From Flavobacterium algicola (lineage in GTDB: Bacteria; Bacteroidota; Bacteroidia; Flavobacteriales; Flavobacteriaceae), in NCBI RefSeq assembly GCF_022399565.1, contig NZ_JAJTUT010000001.1, positions 620,001-684,000 on the forward strand: 64,000 nt of DNA. The letters are read 5' to 3'. The translations under genes were made by a program, and so were the position numbers. The notes beneath the pieces were generated by a model, which worked only from the letters and a program-made list of their open reading frames with translations, was not told the origin of the DNA and made no database searches. Position 1 is the stretch's first letter, and the number at the start of each line of letters is the position of its first letter. Shown here piece by piece: positions 28,877 to 37,574 of the stretch.

Positions 28877-30109
28877 CTATCTTAGTTTTAATGTAACAAT
28901 AGATAAGATGGCAAGCAAAATAGCTACAATCCAAAATCGTGTTACGATTTTACTTTCATGGTAACCTCTCTTTTGATAATGGTGATGAAGAGGTGACATT
29001 AAAAATATCCTACGTCCTTCACCAAATCGTTTCTTCGTATATTTAAAATAACTCACTTGCAAAATCACAGATAAATTTTCGACCAAGAAAATTCCGCATA
29101 ACAGGGGAATCAACATTTCCTTTCGAACTGCAATAGCCAATACTGCAATGATTCCACCAATAGTCAAACTTCCTGTATCTCCCATAAACACAGATGCAGG
29201 ATAAGAGTTGTACCATAAAAATCCAACTAGTGCCCCTACAAAGGCTGAAATAAAGACCGTCATTTCTCCTGAATTCGGGATATACATTATATTCAGATAA
29301 TTCGAAAAAATAATGTTACCCGAAAGAAAGGTGAATATACCTAATGCGAGCACCGATATCGCCGAGGTTCCGGCAGCGAGACCATCTATACCATCGGTTA
29401 AGTTGGCTCCGTTTGAAACTGCTGTAATAATAAAAATGACTACAGGAATAAAAACCAACCAAGCCCACTTTTCATATCCTTCTCCAGTCCACGCTAATAG
29501 TTCGGCATAGTCAAACTCATTATTTTTAAAGAATGGAATAGTAGTTACTGTTGACTTCACTTCTTCAGGTGATTGGTAGATAACACTTTCTGTCGTATTA
29601 ACTTTGAATACATCACTTGTGCTAGTATCGGTACGTACCACTACATCTGGGCTGAAGTACAAAACATAGCCTACAATTAAACCTAAACCTACCTGCCCAA
29701 AGACTTTAAAAACACCTTTTAAACCTTCTTTGTCTTTCTTGAAAATTTTAATATAATCATCTATAAAACCGATAGTTCCCATCCATAAAGTCGTTACAAT
29801 AAGCAGTACGATATAGATGTTATGCAACTTTGCAAATAAGACAACTGGAACTAATGTTGCAAAGATTATAATCAATCCTCCCATCGTTGGTGTTCCTGCC
29901 TTTTCATTCTGTCCAGCCAGTCCTAGTTCCCTAACCGTCTCTCCTACTTGTTGATTCTGTAGAAAAAGAATTATTCTTTTACCGTAGATCGTAGATAAAA
30001 GCAGCGATAGAATAAAAGCCAGCGCAGATCTAAAAGTGATGTATTGAAAAACTCCCGTTCCAGATACATGCAAGGTTTTATTTAAATACTCAAAAAAATA
30101 GTATAACAT
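28877..30109 (-). CDS. mraY: Phospho-MurNAc-pentapeptide translocase MraY
   Basis: Integral membrane enzyme that transfers phospho-MurNAc-pentapeptide to undecaprenyl phosphate, forming lipid I. Motifs: [28 protein letters not shown] (the Asp-Asp pair), [29 protein letters not shown] and [12 protein letters not shown]. At 410 residues it is about 50 longer than the E. coli protein; the extra sequence is a hydrophilic insert at ~155-210 between transmembrane helices, as seen in other Bacteroidetes MraY. It lies between murE and murD. Confidence 0.97.
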   Translation of the reverse strand: MLYYFFEYLNKTLHVSGTGVFQYITFRSALAFILSLLLSTIYGKRIILFLQNQQVGETVRELGLAGQNEKAGTPTMGGLIIIFATLVPVVLFAKLHNIYIVLLIVTTLWMGTIGFIDDYIKIFKKDKEGLKGVFKVFGQVGLGLIVGYVLYFSPDVVVRTDTSTSDVFKVNTTESVIYQSPEEVKSTVTTIPFFKNNEFDYAELLAWTGEGYEKWAWLVFIPVVIFIITAVSNGANLTDGIDGLAAGTSAISVLALGIFTFLSGNIIFSNYLNIMYIPNSGEMTVFISAFVGALVGFLWYNSYPASVFMGDTGSLTIGGIIAVLAIAVRKEMLIPLLCGIFLVENLSVILQVSYFKYTKKRFGEGRRIFLMSPLHHHYQKRGYHESKIVTRFWIVAILLAILSIVTLKLR

Positions 30110-30142
30110 AGTCTATTGGTTGAATGTGTGTTTATAATGCAA

Positions 30143-31609
30143 TTATTTACCTAATTGCTCTAAAATTTCTATTACTGTCTTCATATCATCAAAATCATGG
30201 CGAACACCATTTACCTCCTGATACGTCTCATGCCCTTTACCTGCAATCAAAATAATATCATTTGATTGTGCAAGTTGACAAGCAGTTTTAATAGCTTGTT
30301 TTCTATCTGTAATCGTCAATAACTTTTTATAATTGTGAGGCGCTACTCCTTGCTCCATTTCATTAATAATTACATCAGGGTCTTCATTTCGAGGATTATC
30401 CGAAGTAAAAATTGCTTTATCACTTTTATCAGCGGCAATGTCACCCATTATAGGTCGTTTGGTTTTATCTCGATTACCGCCACAGCCAACTACTGTAATT
30501 AATTGTTCATTATTAGTACGGATATCATTGATGGTTTTTAAAACATTATCAAGTGCATCCGGAGTATGCGCATAATCTACAATCGCTGTTATATTGTCTT
30601 TTGAAACAATAAATTGAAAACGCCCTGAAACACTTTCTAAATCAGATAATAATCGAAGCGCTTCTAAACTATCCATTCCCAGCTCGACTGCTGTAGCATA
30701 AATCGCCAATAAGTTATAAGCATTAAAAGTTCCTATTAGTTTAACCCAAACTTCATTTTCATTGATTTTTAATAACAATCCTGACAATTGATTTTCTAAA
30801 ATCTGCGCTCTGTAATTGGCATATGACTTTAGAGCGTAGGTACATTTTTTCGAAACGGTATTCTGCAACATTACAGCGCCATTTTTATCATCAATATTGG
30901 TTATTGAGAATGCTGTAGCGGGTAAATTATCAAAAAATGATTTTTTTACATCTCTATACTCTGCAAATGTTGGATGGTAGTCTAAATGATCATGAGACAG
31001 ATTCGTAAATATGCCTCCTACAAAATGCAAAGCTTCTGTTCTCTTTTGATGAATTCCGTGAGAGCTTACCTCCATGAAACAATATTCAACACCCGCATCC
31101 TTCATTTCTGCTAAGTAGTGGTTGATTGTAATGGAGTCTGGTGTTGTATGTGTTGCTTTGTATTCTACTTGATCAACGACAATTTTTACTGTCGAAATTA
31201 ATCCTACTTTGAAACCTGCCTTTTGGAATAATTGAAATAATAATGAAGCAATGGTTGTTTTCCCATTAGTTCCTGTAATTCCGATTAATTTTAAATCTTT
31301 TGATGGGTCTCCAAAATAATTTGCTGCTAAAAAAGCTAATGCTTTATTAGTATCTTTCACTTGCACATAAGTAACTCCGTTTTCAATATTTGCTGGTAGT
31401 GTATCGCAAACAATTGCGGTAGCACCTAATGCTATTGCTTTTGAAATAAAATCATGCCCGTTGGAAACCGTCCCGCGAATAGCTACAAAAAGATCATTGG
31501 CTTCTAATTTTCTAGAATCGAATTCCAATTTGTTTATCGCAATATCAGTCGAACCGGTAATCGATTCGATTGCTACTTTATATAATATGTCTTTTAATAA
31601 TCTATTCAT
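30143..31609 (-). CDS. murE: UDP-MurNAc-tripeptide synthetase MurE (meso-DAP type)
   Basis: Mur ligase adding the third stem-peptide residue. The P-loop is GITGTNGKTTIASLLFQ (~113), followed by TTPDSITINHYLAEM and SHDHLDYH. The C-terminal motif DNPR at 404-407 (SDNPRNEDP) is the known determinant for meso-diaminopimelate rather than lysine, so this organism should make DAP-type peptidoglycan. Length 488 residues, normal. It lies between ftsI and mraY. Confidence 0.97.
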   Translation of the reverse strand: MNRLLKDILYKVAIESITGSTDIAINKLEFDSRKLEANDLFVAIRGTVSNGHDFISKAIALGATAIVCDTLPANIENGVTYVQVKDTNKALAFLAANYFGDPSKDLKLIGITGTNGKTTIASLLFQLFQKAGFKVGLISTVKIVVDQVEYKATHTTPDSITINHYLAEMKDAGVEYCFMEVSSHGIHQKRTEALHFVGGIFTNLSHDHLDYHPTFAEYRDVKKSFFDNLPATAFSITNIDDKNGAVMLQNTVSKKCTYALKSYANYRAQILENQLSGLLLKINENEVWVKLIGTFNAYNLLAIYATAVELGMDSLEALRLLSDLESVSGRFQFIVSKDNITAIVDYAHTPDALDNVLKTINDIRTNNEQLITVVGCGGNRDKTKRPIMGDIAADKSDKAIFTSDNPRNEDPDVIINEMEQGVAPHNYKKLLTITDRKQAIKTACQLAQSNDIILIAGKGHETYQEVNGVRHDFDDMKTVIEILEQLGK

Positions 31610-31651
31610 CTTAATCTCTTTATTTCTAGTATTTGATCTTTATGAGTCCAA

Positions 31652-33655
31652 TTAAAGCAACTCTAATGTGATTTTTGTATTCTTCACAATATCTTGTCCC
31701 GCTTGTAAGGATTGATTCTTAACCTTCCCAATTCCTGTAGCGCTTACCTTTAAACCTAAATTTTCTAACAGGGCTATCGCATCCATTCCAGGCATTCCTT
31801 TTACATTTGGAATAACTTGTTGTTGTTTTTGAAGACTGACATAATAATTATTAAAGCTTTTATCTTGTTTAGCAATTTTTTTATTGATGTTCTTGATTTC
31901 GTTTGTAGACGGTACATCTGTAAAAATTTTCTGCGCTATACGTTTAAAGACGGGGCCAGCCACATCTGCTCCATAGTAATTATTCTTAGATGTATTTGGT
32001 TTGTGCACTACAACAATGCAAGAATATTTAGCATGCTCTGCCGGAAAAAAACCAACAAATGACGAGGCATAATATTTACCCGAACCTCCTGCTTTACCAT
32101 AATTAACTTGAGCCGTTCCTGTTTTACCAGCCATCGAAAACTCTTTCGAATATAATTTTGAACCTGTTCCTTTTTTAACAACATTCTGTAAAACCGCCTT
32201 TAATTTTTTAATAGTTTCTGGCGAACAAATTCTAGGATTTATAACTTCAGTATCTATTTTTTTAATGGTTTTATTCCATTCCTTTATTTCTGAAACGAAA
32301 TACGGCTTTACCATAACTCCATTATTAGCGACAGCATTATAAAAAGCCAAAGTCTGCATTGGTGTAACTGACACTCCGTAACCAAAGGCCATCCATGGCA
32401 GCGATATATTTGACCAACTCTTTTGACTAGGTTGCGGTATAAATGGTTTTCCTTCACCTTTAAAATCCATGTTTAGCCTTTTATTCAAACCATATGAATT
32501 CACATGGTTCACAAAACGTGATGGATTTTCATTGTATGCATCGTATACTGCCTGAACCATTACTGTGTTGGAGGAAAGCTCAAAACCTCTAGCTAACGAA
32601 ATCTTACCGTAACCACCTTCGTGCGAATCTCTAACCGATTTACCCGAATACTTGATCACGCCCCCTTTAGTATCATAGACAGTACTTGTATCCGCCACTT
32701 TATCGTCTAACAAAGCCATCATATCAACAAGTTTAAAGGTCGAACCAGGTTCATGGGACTCTGCTACAGCATAATTTGTGGTTTCATAATAACTTCCATC
32801 AGCCGCTCTACCAAGGTTAGCAATAGCTCTTACAGCACCAGTTTCGGTTTCCATTACAACTACGCAACCGTGATCTGCTTCATATTCTTGCAACTGTTTC
32901 AACAAAGCATGATGTGCAATATCTTGGATGTATACATCGATTGTCGAAATAACATCGTATCCATCTTGAGGATCTACCTCATTTAAATCACGAATTGGTT
33001 TCCATTGCCCTTTTGCAATTTTTTGTTTGAGAATATTACCATCTTTACCGTTCAAAAAATCACGATATGCCCATTCTATTCCTTTTCCGTCATATGTTGA
33101 TTCCCCTGTTTTTCTTTCATACCCAATTGTACGCTCCGCTATTTTCCCAATCGGATGTTCTCTAACAGTTTTCTGTTCTACTATAATTCCGCCTTTATAA
33201 GCTCCTAACTTGAATAATGGAAAACTTTTTATTCTAATGTAATCTGTATAACTTAAATCTCTAGAGATTAAATAGTACCTGTTATTATTCGCTCTAGCTC
33301 GTCGTAGTTCATTTTGGTAGTAATTACTTGTTTTACCCAACATCAACCCTAACGAATCTGATAACGAACCAATATATTTTTCAAAAGTTTCTGATTTTGG
33401 TGCTTTTGCATCAAAACGTATTTCGTAATTTGGAATAGAAGTCGCCAATAAACTACCATCTGCAGAATAGATATTTCCTTTATTAGCTGGAATGACAAAA
33501 TTGCGAACTGTTCTTTCCTTAGCAAGTTGCCTGTAGTAATCCCCTTCAACCCACTGAATATTGGTCAACTTCACCGCTATAGCAACTGCCATCAAAAAGA
33601 TAACAAAAGCTACTAGGTACATTCGATATGATATGTTTTTATCTTCTTCTACCAT
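31652..33655 (-). CDS. ftsI: Division-specific transpeptidase FtsI (PBP3) with C-terminal PASTA domain
   Basis: A class B penicillin-binding protein of 667 residues. One N-terminal transmembrane helix (~12-30), a PBP dimerisation domain (~55-230) and the transpeptidase domain with catalytic Ser305 in STFK, the SSN motif in ELSSNTVMV and KTGT at 511-514. Residues ~600-667 form a PASTA domain (VIPNVKGMPGMDAIALLENLGL), a muropeptide or beta-lactam-binding module that E. coli FtsI lacks but that is usual in Bacteroidetes. It crosslinks septal peptidoglycan with FtsW. Its start overlaps the ftsL-like gene by 7 nt. Confidence 0.96.
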   Translation of the reverse strand: MVEEDKNISYRMYLVAFVIFLMAVAIAVKLTNIQWVEGDYYRQLAKERTVRNFVIPANKGNIYSADGSLLATSIPNYEIRFDAKAPKSETFEKYIGSLSDSLGLMLGKTSNYYQNELRRARANNNRYYLISRDLSYTDYIRIKSFPLFKLGAYKGGIIVEQKTVREHPIGKIAERTIGYERKTGESTYDGKGIEWAYRDFLNGKDGNILKQKIAKGQWKPIRDLNEVDPQDGYDVISTIDVYIQDIAHHALLKQLQEYEADHGCVVVMETETGAVRAIANLGRAADGSYYETTNYAVAESHEPGSTFKLVDMMALLDDKVADTSTVYDTKGGVIKYSGKSVRDSHEGGYGKISLARGFELSSNTVMVQAVYDAYNENPSRFVNHVNSYGLNKRLNMDFKGEGKPFIPQPSQKSWSNISLPWMAFGYGVSVTPMQTLAFYNAVANNGVMVKPYFVSEIKEWNKTIKKIDTEVINPRICSPETIKKLKAVLQNVVKKGTGSKLYSKEFSMAGKTGTAQVNYGKAGGSGKYYASSFVGFFPAEHAKYSCIVVVHKPNTSKNNYYGADVAGPVFKRIAQKIFTDVPSTNEIKNINKKIAKQDKSFNNYYVSLQKQQQVIPNVKGMPGMDAIALLENLGLKVSATGIGKVKNQSLQAGQDIVKNTKITLELL

Positions 33656-33993
33656 AATTTATTCAGGAAACCTTTTTCTTCTATTTTATTTACTTTAATC
33701 TTTACTGGAGGAACTGTCGAAGGAAAGATTTCTCTAACCTCCATCTTTTGGGATACAGTAGACTCCATTCGTAATTTCATTAATTGAGAACGTCTGTCTA
33801 CAAATTCGGAGCGCAATTCCTTTACTTCATTTGTAAGAGCTGCTATTGCAAAAACTTTTTGCTCAAAACGCTGCGTATTGGCTATCATAAAAATCGCTAA
33901 TACAATTATAAAAACGATAAAGCGCCAATTTTTCATCGCATCCTTATCGACAAGAAATTTAGCTTTTAACAGACTGTATACTCCGTTTTTCAT
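33649..33993 (-). CDS. FtsL-like cell division protein
   Basis: A small 114-residue bitopic protein. One hydrophobic helix (~24-40, FIVFIIVLAIFMIA) follows a short basic cytoplasmic part; the periplasmic part begins with a leucine/heptad-rich segment (~48-85, ALTNEVKELRSEFVDRRSQLMKLRM) likely to form a coiled coil. Topology, size and the position between rsmH and ftsI match FtsL, which recruits the septal synthase complex with FtsQ and FtsB. Sequence alone would not identify it, because FtsL is poorly conserved. It overlaps ftsI by 7 nt. Confidence 0.85.
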   Translation of the reverse strand: MKNGVYSLLKAKFLVDKDAMKNWRFIVFIIVLAIFMIANTQRFEQKVFAIAALTNEVKELRSEFVDRRSQLMKLRMESTVSQKMEVREIFPSTVPPVKIKVNKIEEKGFLNKLW

Positions 33994-34001
33994 TTTTATT
34001 A

Positions 34002-34910
34002 TTATTTTTTCTCAGCAATTCTAAGCTTAGCAGAACGAGCTCTATTGTTTATTTTTATTTCATCTGCATTAGGAATAATTAATTTCCCAATCGTTTTAAA
34101 AGGAACAGAAAAATTTCCAAAAAAATCTTTTTCAGGCTCTCCTTCAAACATTCCGTTTTTCATAAATCGTTTTACCAATCTGTCTTCTAGAGAGTGATAA
34201 GATATAATACTCAATCGTCCCTCTGGTTTTAATATTTCTAAAGATTGCTCTAAAAATTCCTTTAGAACATCCATTTCCTGATTCACTTCGATACGAATGG
34301 CTTGATAAATCTGCGCTAAGATTTTGTTTTTAACCCTTTCTGGTAAGTACTTAGCCAAAATTTCTTTTAATTCATCAGTGGTTTTTATAGGCTGATGCTC
34401 TCTTGCTTCTATAATTGTTCTTGAAAGCGCAGGTGCATTTTTCAACTCTCCGTAATCATAGAAAACTCTCTTAAGATTGGCGTCATCATATTCATTGACA
34501 ACTTTATACGCACTTAAATCATTTTTCTGACTCATTCTCATATCAAGATCAGCATCAAATCTTGTCGAAAATCCACGCTCGGGTACATCAAATTGATGAG
34601 AAGAAACACCTAAGTCTCCAAGAATTCCATCAATTTCCTTTGCCCCATAAAAACGCAAAAACCGTTTTATAAAACGGAAATTTTCATTTATCAGAACAAA
34701 ACGACTATCATCTAATGCATTTGCTAATGCATCCTCGTCTTGATCAAAGGCAAACAGTTTTCCGTTTGGCCCTAGTCTGTTCAAAATTTCTCTTGAATGA
34801 CCTCCACCTCCAAAAGTCACATCTACATAAACCCCATCTGGTTTGATATTCAATCCATCTATAGATTCATGGAGTAAAACTGGATTATGATATTCCATTG
34901 TCGTCGTCAT
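34002..34910 (-). CDS. rsmH: 16S rRNA (cytosine1402-N4)-methyltransferase RsmH
   Basis: SAM-dependent methyltransferase (formerly MraW) that N4-methylates C1402 of 16S rRNA in the P site. Family signature: YHNPVLLHESIDGL at the N-terminus, SAM-binding DVTFGGGGHSREIL, FDQDEDAL, GDLGVSSHQFDVPERGFSTR and the C-terminal ISYHSLEDRLVKRF. Length 302 residues. The chosen ATG at 34910 overlaps mraZ by 26 nt; an internal ATG at 34898 (MEYHNPV) is also possible and would match the usual family N-terminus. It is the second gene of the dcw cluster. Confidence 0.97.
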   Translation of the reverse strand: MTTTMEYHNPVLLHESIDGLNIKPDGVYVDVTFGGGGHSREILNRLGPNGKLFAFDQDEDALANALDDSRFVLINENFRFIKRFLRFYGAKEIDGILGDLGVSSHQFDVPERGFSTRFDADLDMRMSQKNDLSAYKVVNEYDDANLKRVFYDYGELKNAPALSRTIIEAREHQPIKTTDELKEILAKYLPERVKNKILAQIYQAIRIEVNQEMDVLKEFLEQSLEILKPEGRLSIISYHSLEDRLVKRFMKNGMFEGEPEKDFFGNFSVPFKTIGKLIIPNADEIKINNRARSAKLRIAEKK

Positions 34911-35358
34911 TTAAATTACCCATTACATCCTCAGCCAAATCTGCAAAATCAATATCGTCACCGTTTATCGATTGTTCATACAAATCTTTATCCCAAATCT
35001 CCACAATATTAACTGCTGAAGAAAACACAACATCTTTAGCAATATTCGCAAAAGCCACCAAATCTTTGGGAACTAATAAACGTCCCAACGAATCAATCTC
35101 AACAATCTTCACACCTGCAGTAAAACGTCTGATGAAGTCATTATTTTTCTTTACAAAGCGATTAAGTTTATTGATTTTTGCCATCATCAAATTCCATTCT
35201 TCCATTGGATACAATTCCAAACAGGATTGAAAGACCGAACGCTTCAAAACAAAACCGTCTTGAAGTGAGGTAGTTAACTGCTTTTTCAAAGGCGCAGGTA
35301 ACATTACCCTCCCTTTAGCATCAACTTTGCACTCATATGTTCCTACAATTGTATTCAA
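34885..35358 (-). CDS. mraZ: Transcriptional regulator MraZ
   Basis: DNA-binding regulator at the head of the dcw cluster, built of two SpoVT/AbrB-like MraZ repeats: ~1-50 (NTIVGTYECKVDAKGRVMLPAPLKKQL) and ~75-125 (IVEIDSLGRLLVPKDLVAFA), each with the DxxGR(V/L) core. I place the start at TTG 35358, giving 157 residues, the family's usual length with the standard N-terminus. A GTG at 35409 would extend the protein by 17 hydrophobic residues, but it lies upstream of the predicted -7 element (35386-35393) and overlaps the operator repeats, so it should not be transcribed. MraZ represses its own operon in E. coli and activates it in mollicutes. Confidence 0.93.
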   Translation of the reverse strand: MNTIVGTYECKVDAKGRVMLPAPLKKQLTTSLQDGFVLKRSVFQSCLELYPMEEWNLMMAKINKLNRFVKKNNDFIRRFTAGVKIVEIDSLGRLLVPKDLVAFANIAKDVVFSSAVNIVEIWDKDLYEQSINGDDIDFADLAEDVMGNLNDDDNGIS

Positions 35359-35385
35359 ATTGGTTTTCTCTGTAATTGATTTAAG

Positions 35386-35393
35386 CAAAAATA
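35386..35393 (-). promoter_or_regulatory. -7 element of the mraZ/dcw promoter
   Basis: On the minus strand this reads TATTTTTG, an exact match to the Bacteroidetes -7 consensus TAnnTTTG. Transcription would begin near 35380, about 20 nt before the TTG start of mraZ. No good TTG -33 element lies 17-21 nt upstream; the MraZ-box repeats occupy that space. Confidence 0.6.
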
Positions 35394-35403
35394 TAAAAAA
35401 TTT

Positions 35404-35458
35404 TACCACATTTTACCACAAATTACCACTTTGTTGATAAGTTTACCCACAATACCAC
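35404..35458 (-). promoter_or_regulatory. Array of MraZ-box repeats (operator)
   Basis: On the minus strand, GTGGTA occurs at complements of 35404-35409, 35414-35419 and 35424-35429, exactly 10 bp apart, then GTGGGTA at 35444-35450 (two turns further on) and GTGGTA at 35453-35458. MraZ is known to bind three or more TGGG/GTG-type direct repeats with 10-bp period just upstream of mraZ. The array overlaps the -33 region of the predicted promoter. Confidence 0.8.
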
Positions 35459-35734
35459 CCCAGCTCCTAATTTATATAGGCTCAACCAATTAGCCTTTGA
35501 AAAATCACGAGGTAAGAATATTCACAGGTCACTAATTTACTTTTAAATTATCATCAAGAAATTAACAATATCAACCTTTATTTGTTATTTTAAATTGCGC
35601 TAAAGTTTCGGTTTATCATAATTAAATAGAATAAAAATCTTTCAAAAAATAATCTAATCAAAAAAAAGCATCAAAAATTCATTTTTACTTATTAAATCCT
35701 ATATTTGTGAAAATTGAAACCCGGACTAAACACA
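35410..35734. other. Divergent intergenic region between mraZ and the hydrolase gene
   Basis: About 320 bp. The mraZ side holds the MraZ-box array; the hydrolase side holds a -7 element at 35700-35707. Between them (about 35465-35690) the sequence is AT-rich with A/T runs and I see no gene or RNA. Confidence 0.5.
35700..35707 (+). promoter_or_regulatory. -7 element upstream of the hydrolase-engB operon
   Basis: TATATTTG, an exact match to TAnnTTTG, 28 nt before the ATG at 35735. It predicts a start site near 35714, excluding the in-frame TTG at 35714 as start codon. Confidence 0.55.
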
Positions 35735-36499
35735 ATGGAAAAATACTACAAGAAAGAAGGTAGATACAGCTACTATGAAGCCGGAGAAGGTACACCAATT
35801 GTAATCTTACACGGCCTTATGGGCGGATTAAGTAATTTTGATGCCGTTGCAAGCTACTTTTCTGAAAAAGGATATAAAATTGTCATTCCAGACTTACCTA
35901 TATACACACAAAGCATACTTAAGACTAATGTAAAGAGCTTTGCTAAATACGTTAAAGATTTTATTACATTTAAAGGATTTGATAGAGTGATCTTACTTGG
36001 AAATTCTCTAGGTGGTCATATTGCCCTTTATCACACTAAGATGTATCCTGAAAAAGTCGCGGGACTTGTTATCACAGGTAGCTCTGGACTTTATGAAAGT
36101 GCAATGGGAGATAGTTATCCAAAAAGAGGTGATTATGAATACATCAAAAAGAAAGCGGAAGACGTTTTCTACGATCCAAAAGTAGCGACACCTGAATTAA
36201 TTGACGAAGTTTATGCAACCGTAAATGACCGTATCAAACTAATCAAAACATTGACAATTGCAAAAAGCGCAATACGTCACAACATGGCAAAAGACCTACC
36301 AAAAATGCATGTGCAAACTTGTATAATTTGGGGGAAAAATGATAAAGTTACGCCTCCAGATGTAGCAAATGAATTCAAAAAATTATTACCCAATTCTACT
36401 TTGTATTGGATCGATAAATGTGGACATGCAGCTATGATGGAGCATCCACAAGAATTTAATAACGCTTTGGAAGACTGGCTTATCAAAACCAATATGTAA
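35735..36499 (+). CDS. Alpha/beta-fold hydrolase
   Basis: A 254-residue alpha/beta hydrolase with VILHGLMGG (oxyanion region), nucleophile Ser91 in GNSLGGH, Asp in WGKNDKVTPP and His in KCGHAAMMEHP. The start ATG at 35735 is preferred over the in-frame TTG at 35714, because the -7 element at 35700-35707 predicts transcription starting near the latter. The substrate is not predictable; the family includes esterases and C-C hydrolases. The gene lies 46 nt upstream of engB on the same strand and is probably cotranscribed, a gene pair common in Flavobacteriaceae. Confidence 0.9.
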   Translation: MEKYYKKEGRYSYYEAGEGTPIVILHGLMGGLSNFDAVASYFSEKGYKIVIPDLPIYTQSILKTNVKSFAKYVKDFITFKGFDRVILLGNSLGGHIALYHTKMYPEKVAGLVITGSSGLYESAMGDSYPKRGDYEYIKKKAEDVFYDPKVATPELIDEVYATVNDRIKLIKTLTIAKSAIRHNMAKDLPKMHVQTCIIWGKNDKVTPPDVANEFKKLLPNSTLYWIDKCGHAAMMEHPQEFNNALEDWLIKTNM

Positions 36500-36545
36500 A
36501 CGAAATAATAGCAAATATTAGCTTTGCTCATTAATACTATAAAGT

Positions 36546-37154
36546 ATGAAAATCAATACTGCCGAATTTATAATTAGTAATTCTGATGCTGCAAAATGTC
36601 CAAAAGACTTTTTGCCAGAGTACGCATTTATAGGTAGATCCAATGTAGGGAAGTCATCATTAATAAACATGCTGACTAATCAAAAAAAATTAGCCAAAAC
36701 CTCGGGAAGACCAGGGAAAACACAATTAATCAATCACTTCTTGATTAATAAAAATTGGTTTCTTGTCGATTTACCCGGTTATGGTTATGCAAAAGTTTCT
36801 AAGAAGACAAAATCTGTTTTCCAACAATTCATTACTGATTATTTTGAAAACAGAGAGCAATTGGTATGCGCTTTTGTGTTAATTGATATTCGCCATGAAG
36901 CACAAACAATCGATATCGAATTTATGTCTTACATGGGTGAAAGCGAGATACCTTTCTGTATCATATTTACTAAGGCTGATAAGATTAGCAAAGTAAAAAT
37001 TGATTCTCATATCGCAGCATACAAAAAAAGTATGTTTGCAAATAACTGGGCAGAGATGCCAGAGTATTTTATTACCTCAGCCACTGAGAGCACCGGTAAA
37101 GACGAAGTATTACAATACATAGACGACGTAAACCAAGAAATGTTTAAACGATAA
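36546..37154 (+). CDS. engB: Ribosome biogenesis GTP-binding protein EngB (YihA/YsxC)
   Basis: A 202-residue TrmE-Era-EngA-YihA-Septin-like GTPase. G1 is GRSNVGKSS at 30-38, G2 Thr in the TSGRPGKTQ switch, G3 DLPGYGYAKV and G4 TKAD, with the family's KTSGRPGKTQLINHF and a SATESTGKDE G5 region. EngB/YsxC takes part in 50S subunit assembly and is often essential. It ends at a bidirectional terminator facing gldC. Confidence 0.96.
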   Translation: MKINTAEFIISNSDAAKCPKDFLPEYAFIGRSNVGKSSLINMLTNQKKLAKTSGRPGKTQLINHFLINKNWFLVDLPGYGYAKVSKKTKSVFQQFITDYFENREQLVCAFVLIDIRHEAQTIDIEFMSYMGESEIPFCIIFTKADKISKVKIDSHIAAYKKSMFANNWAEMPEYFITSATESTGKDEVLQYIDDVNQEMFKR

Positions 37155-37181
37155 TCTAATCTTACATTAAAAAACAGCTAT

Positions 37182-37226
37182 AAAAAGAAACCCCAAAACA
37201 TTGCATATGTTTTGGGGTTTCTTTTT
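37182..37226. terminator. Bidirectional intrinsic terminator between engB and gldC
   Basis: Perfect 19-bp inverted repeat, 37182-37200 with 37208-37226, 7-nt loop, GC core CCCC/GGGG, flanked by A-run and T-run. It serves both convergent genes. Confidence 0.92.
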
Positions 37227-37229
37227 AAC

Positions 37230-37574
37230 TTATTCACCGGGCTTAGTCAATTCTAGTTTCTCAGCAAAATACTCGCAGAAATCTTTCATTGTCGCCGACA
37301 TTTTTTCGTCACCTGTAGCACGATGAAAAGTGTCTGACATTGCAACTAATGTTTGATGAAAGAATATTTTCATCTCATCTACAGGCATATCTTTGGTCCA
37401 TAAATCGATACGCATACTTTCTTTTGCTTTACTGTCCCAGATAGAAAGCATAATCGCTTTAGCTTCTTCGAGCTGAACTCCACCATCTTTGGCAGACCAC
37501 ATTAGTTTCTCAGGAACTTTATTTTCATCTAGCTCTACTAGAAAATTTATTTCAGATCTATTTTTATTCGACAT
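37230..37574 (-). CDS. gldC: Gliding motility protein GldC
   Basis: A 114-residue soluble protein matching GldC over its length: SEINFLVELDENKVPEKLMWSA, GVQLEEAKAIMLSIWDSK, RIDLWTKDMPVDEMKIFFHQT. GldC is known in Flavobacterium johnsoniae as a protein that improves gliding motility but is not strictly required. It has no signal peptide, so it is probably cytoplasmic. Its ATG overlaps the gldB stop by 1 nt (TAATG), so both are translated from one transcript, as in F. johnsoniae. Confidence 0.95.
   Translation of the reverse strand: MSNKNRSEINFLVELDENKVPEKLMWSAKDGGVQLEEAKAIMLSIWDSKAKESMRIDLWTKDMPVDEMKIFFHQTLVAMSDTFHRATGDEKMSATMKDFCEYFAEKLELTKPGE

Noticed and set aside
35359..35409. N-terminal extension of mraZ from GTG 35409
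   Set aside because: It precedes the predicted transcription start, overlaps the operator repeats and is not part of the MraZ fold.
19542..35409. Missing murF, murB and ddl as evidence of a broken dcw cluster
   Set aside because: Bacteroidetes dcw clusters often lack these genes; they are normally elsewhere on the chromosome.
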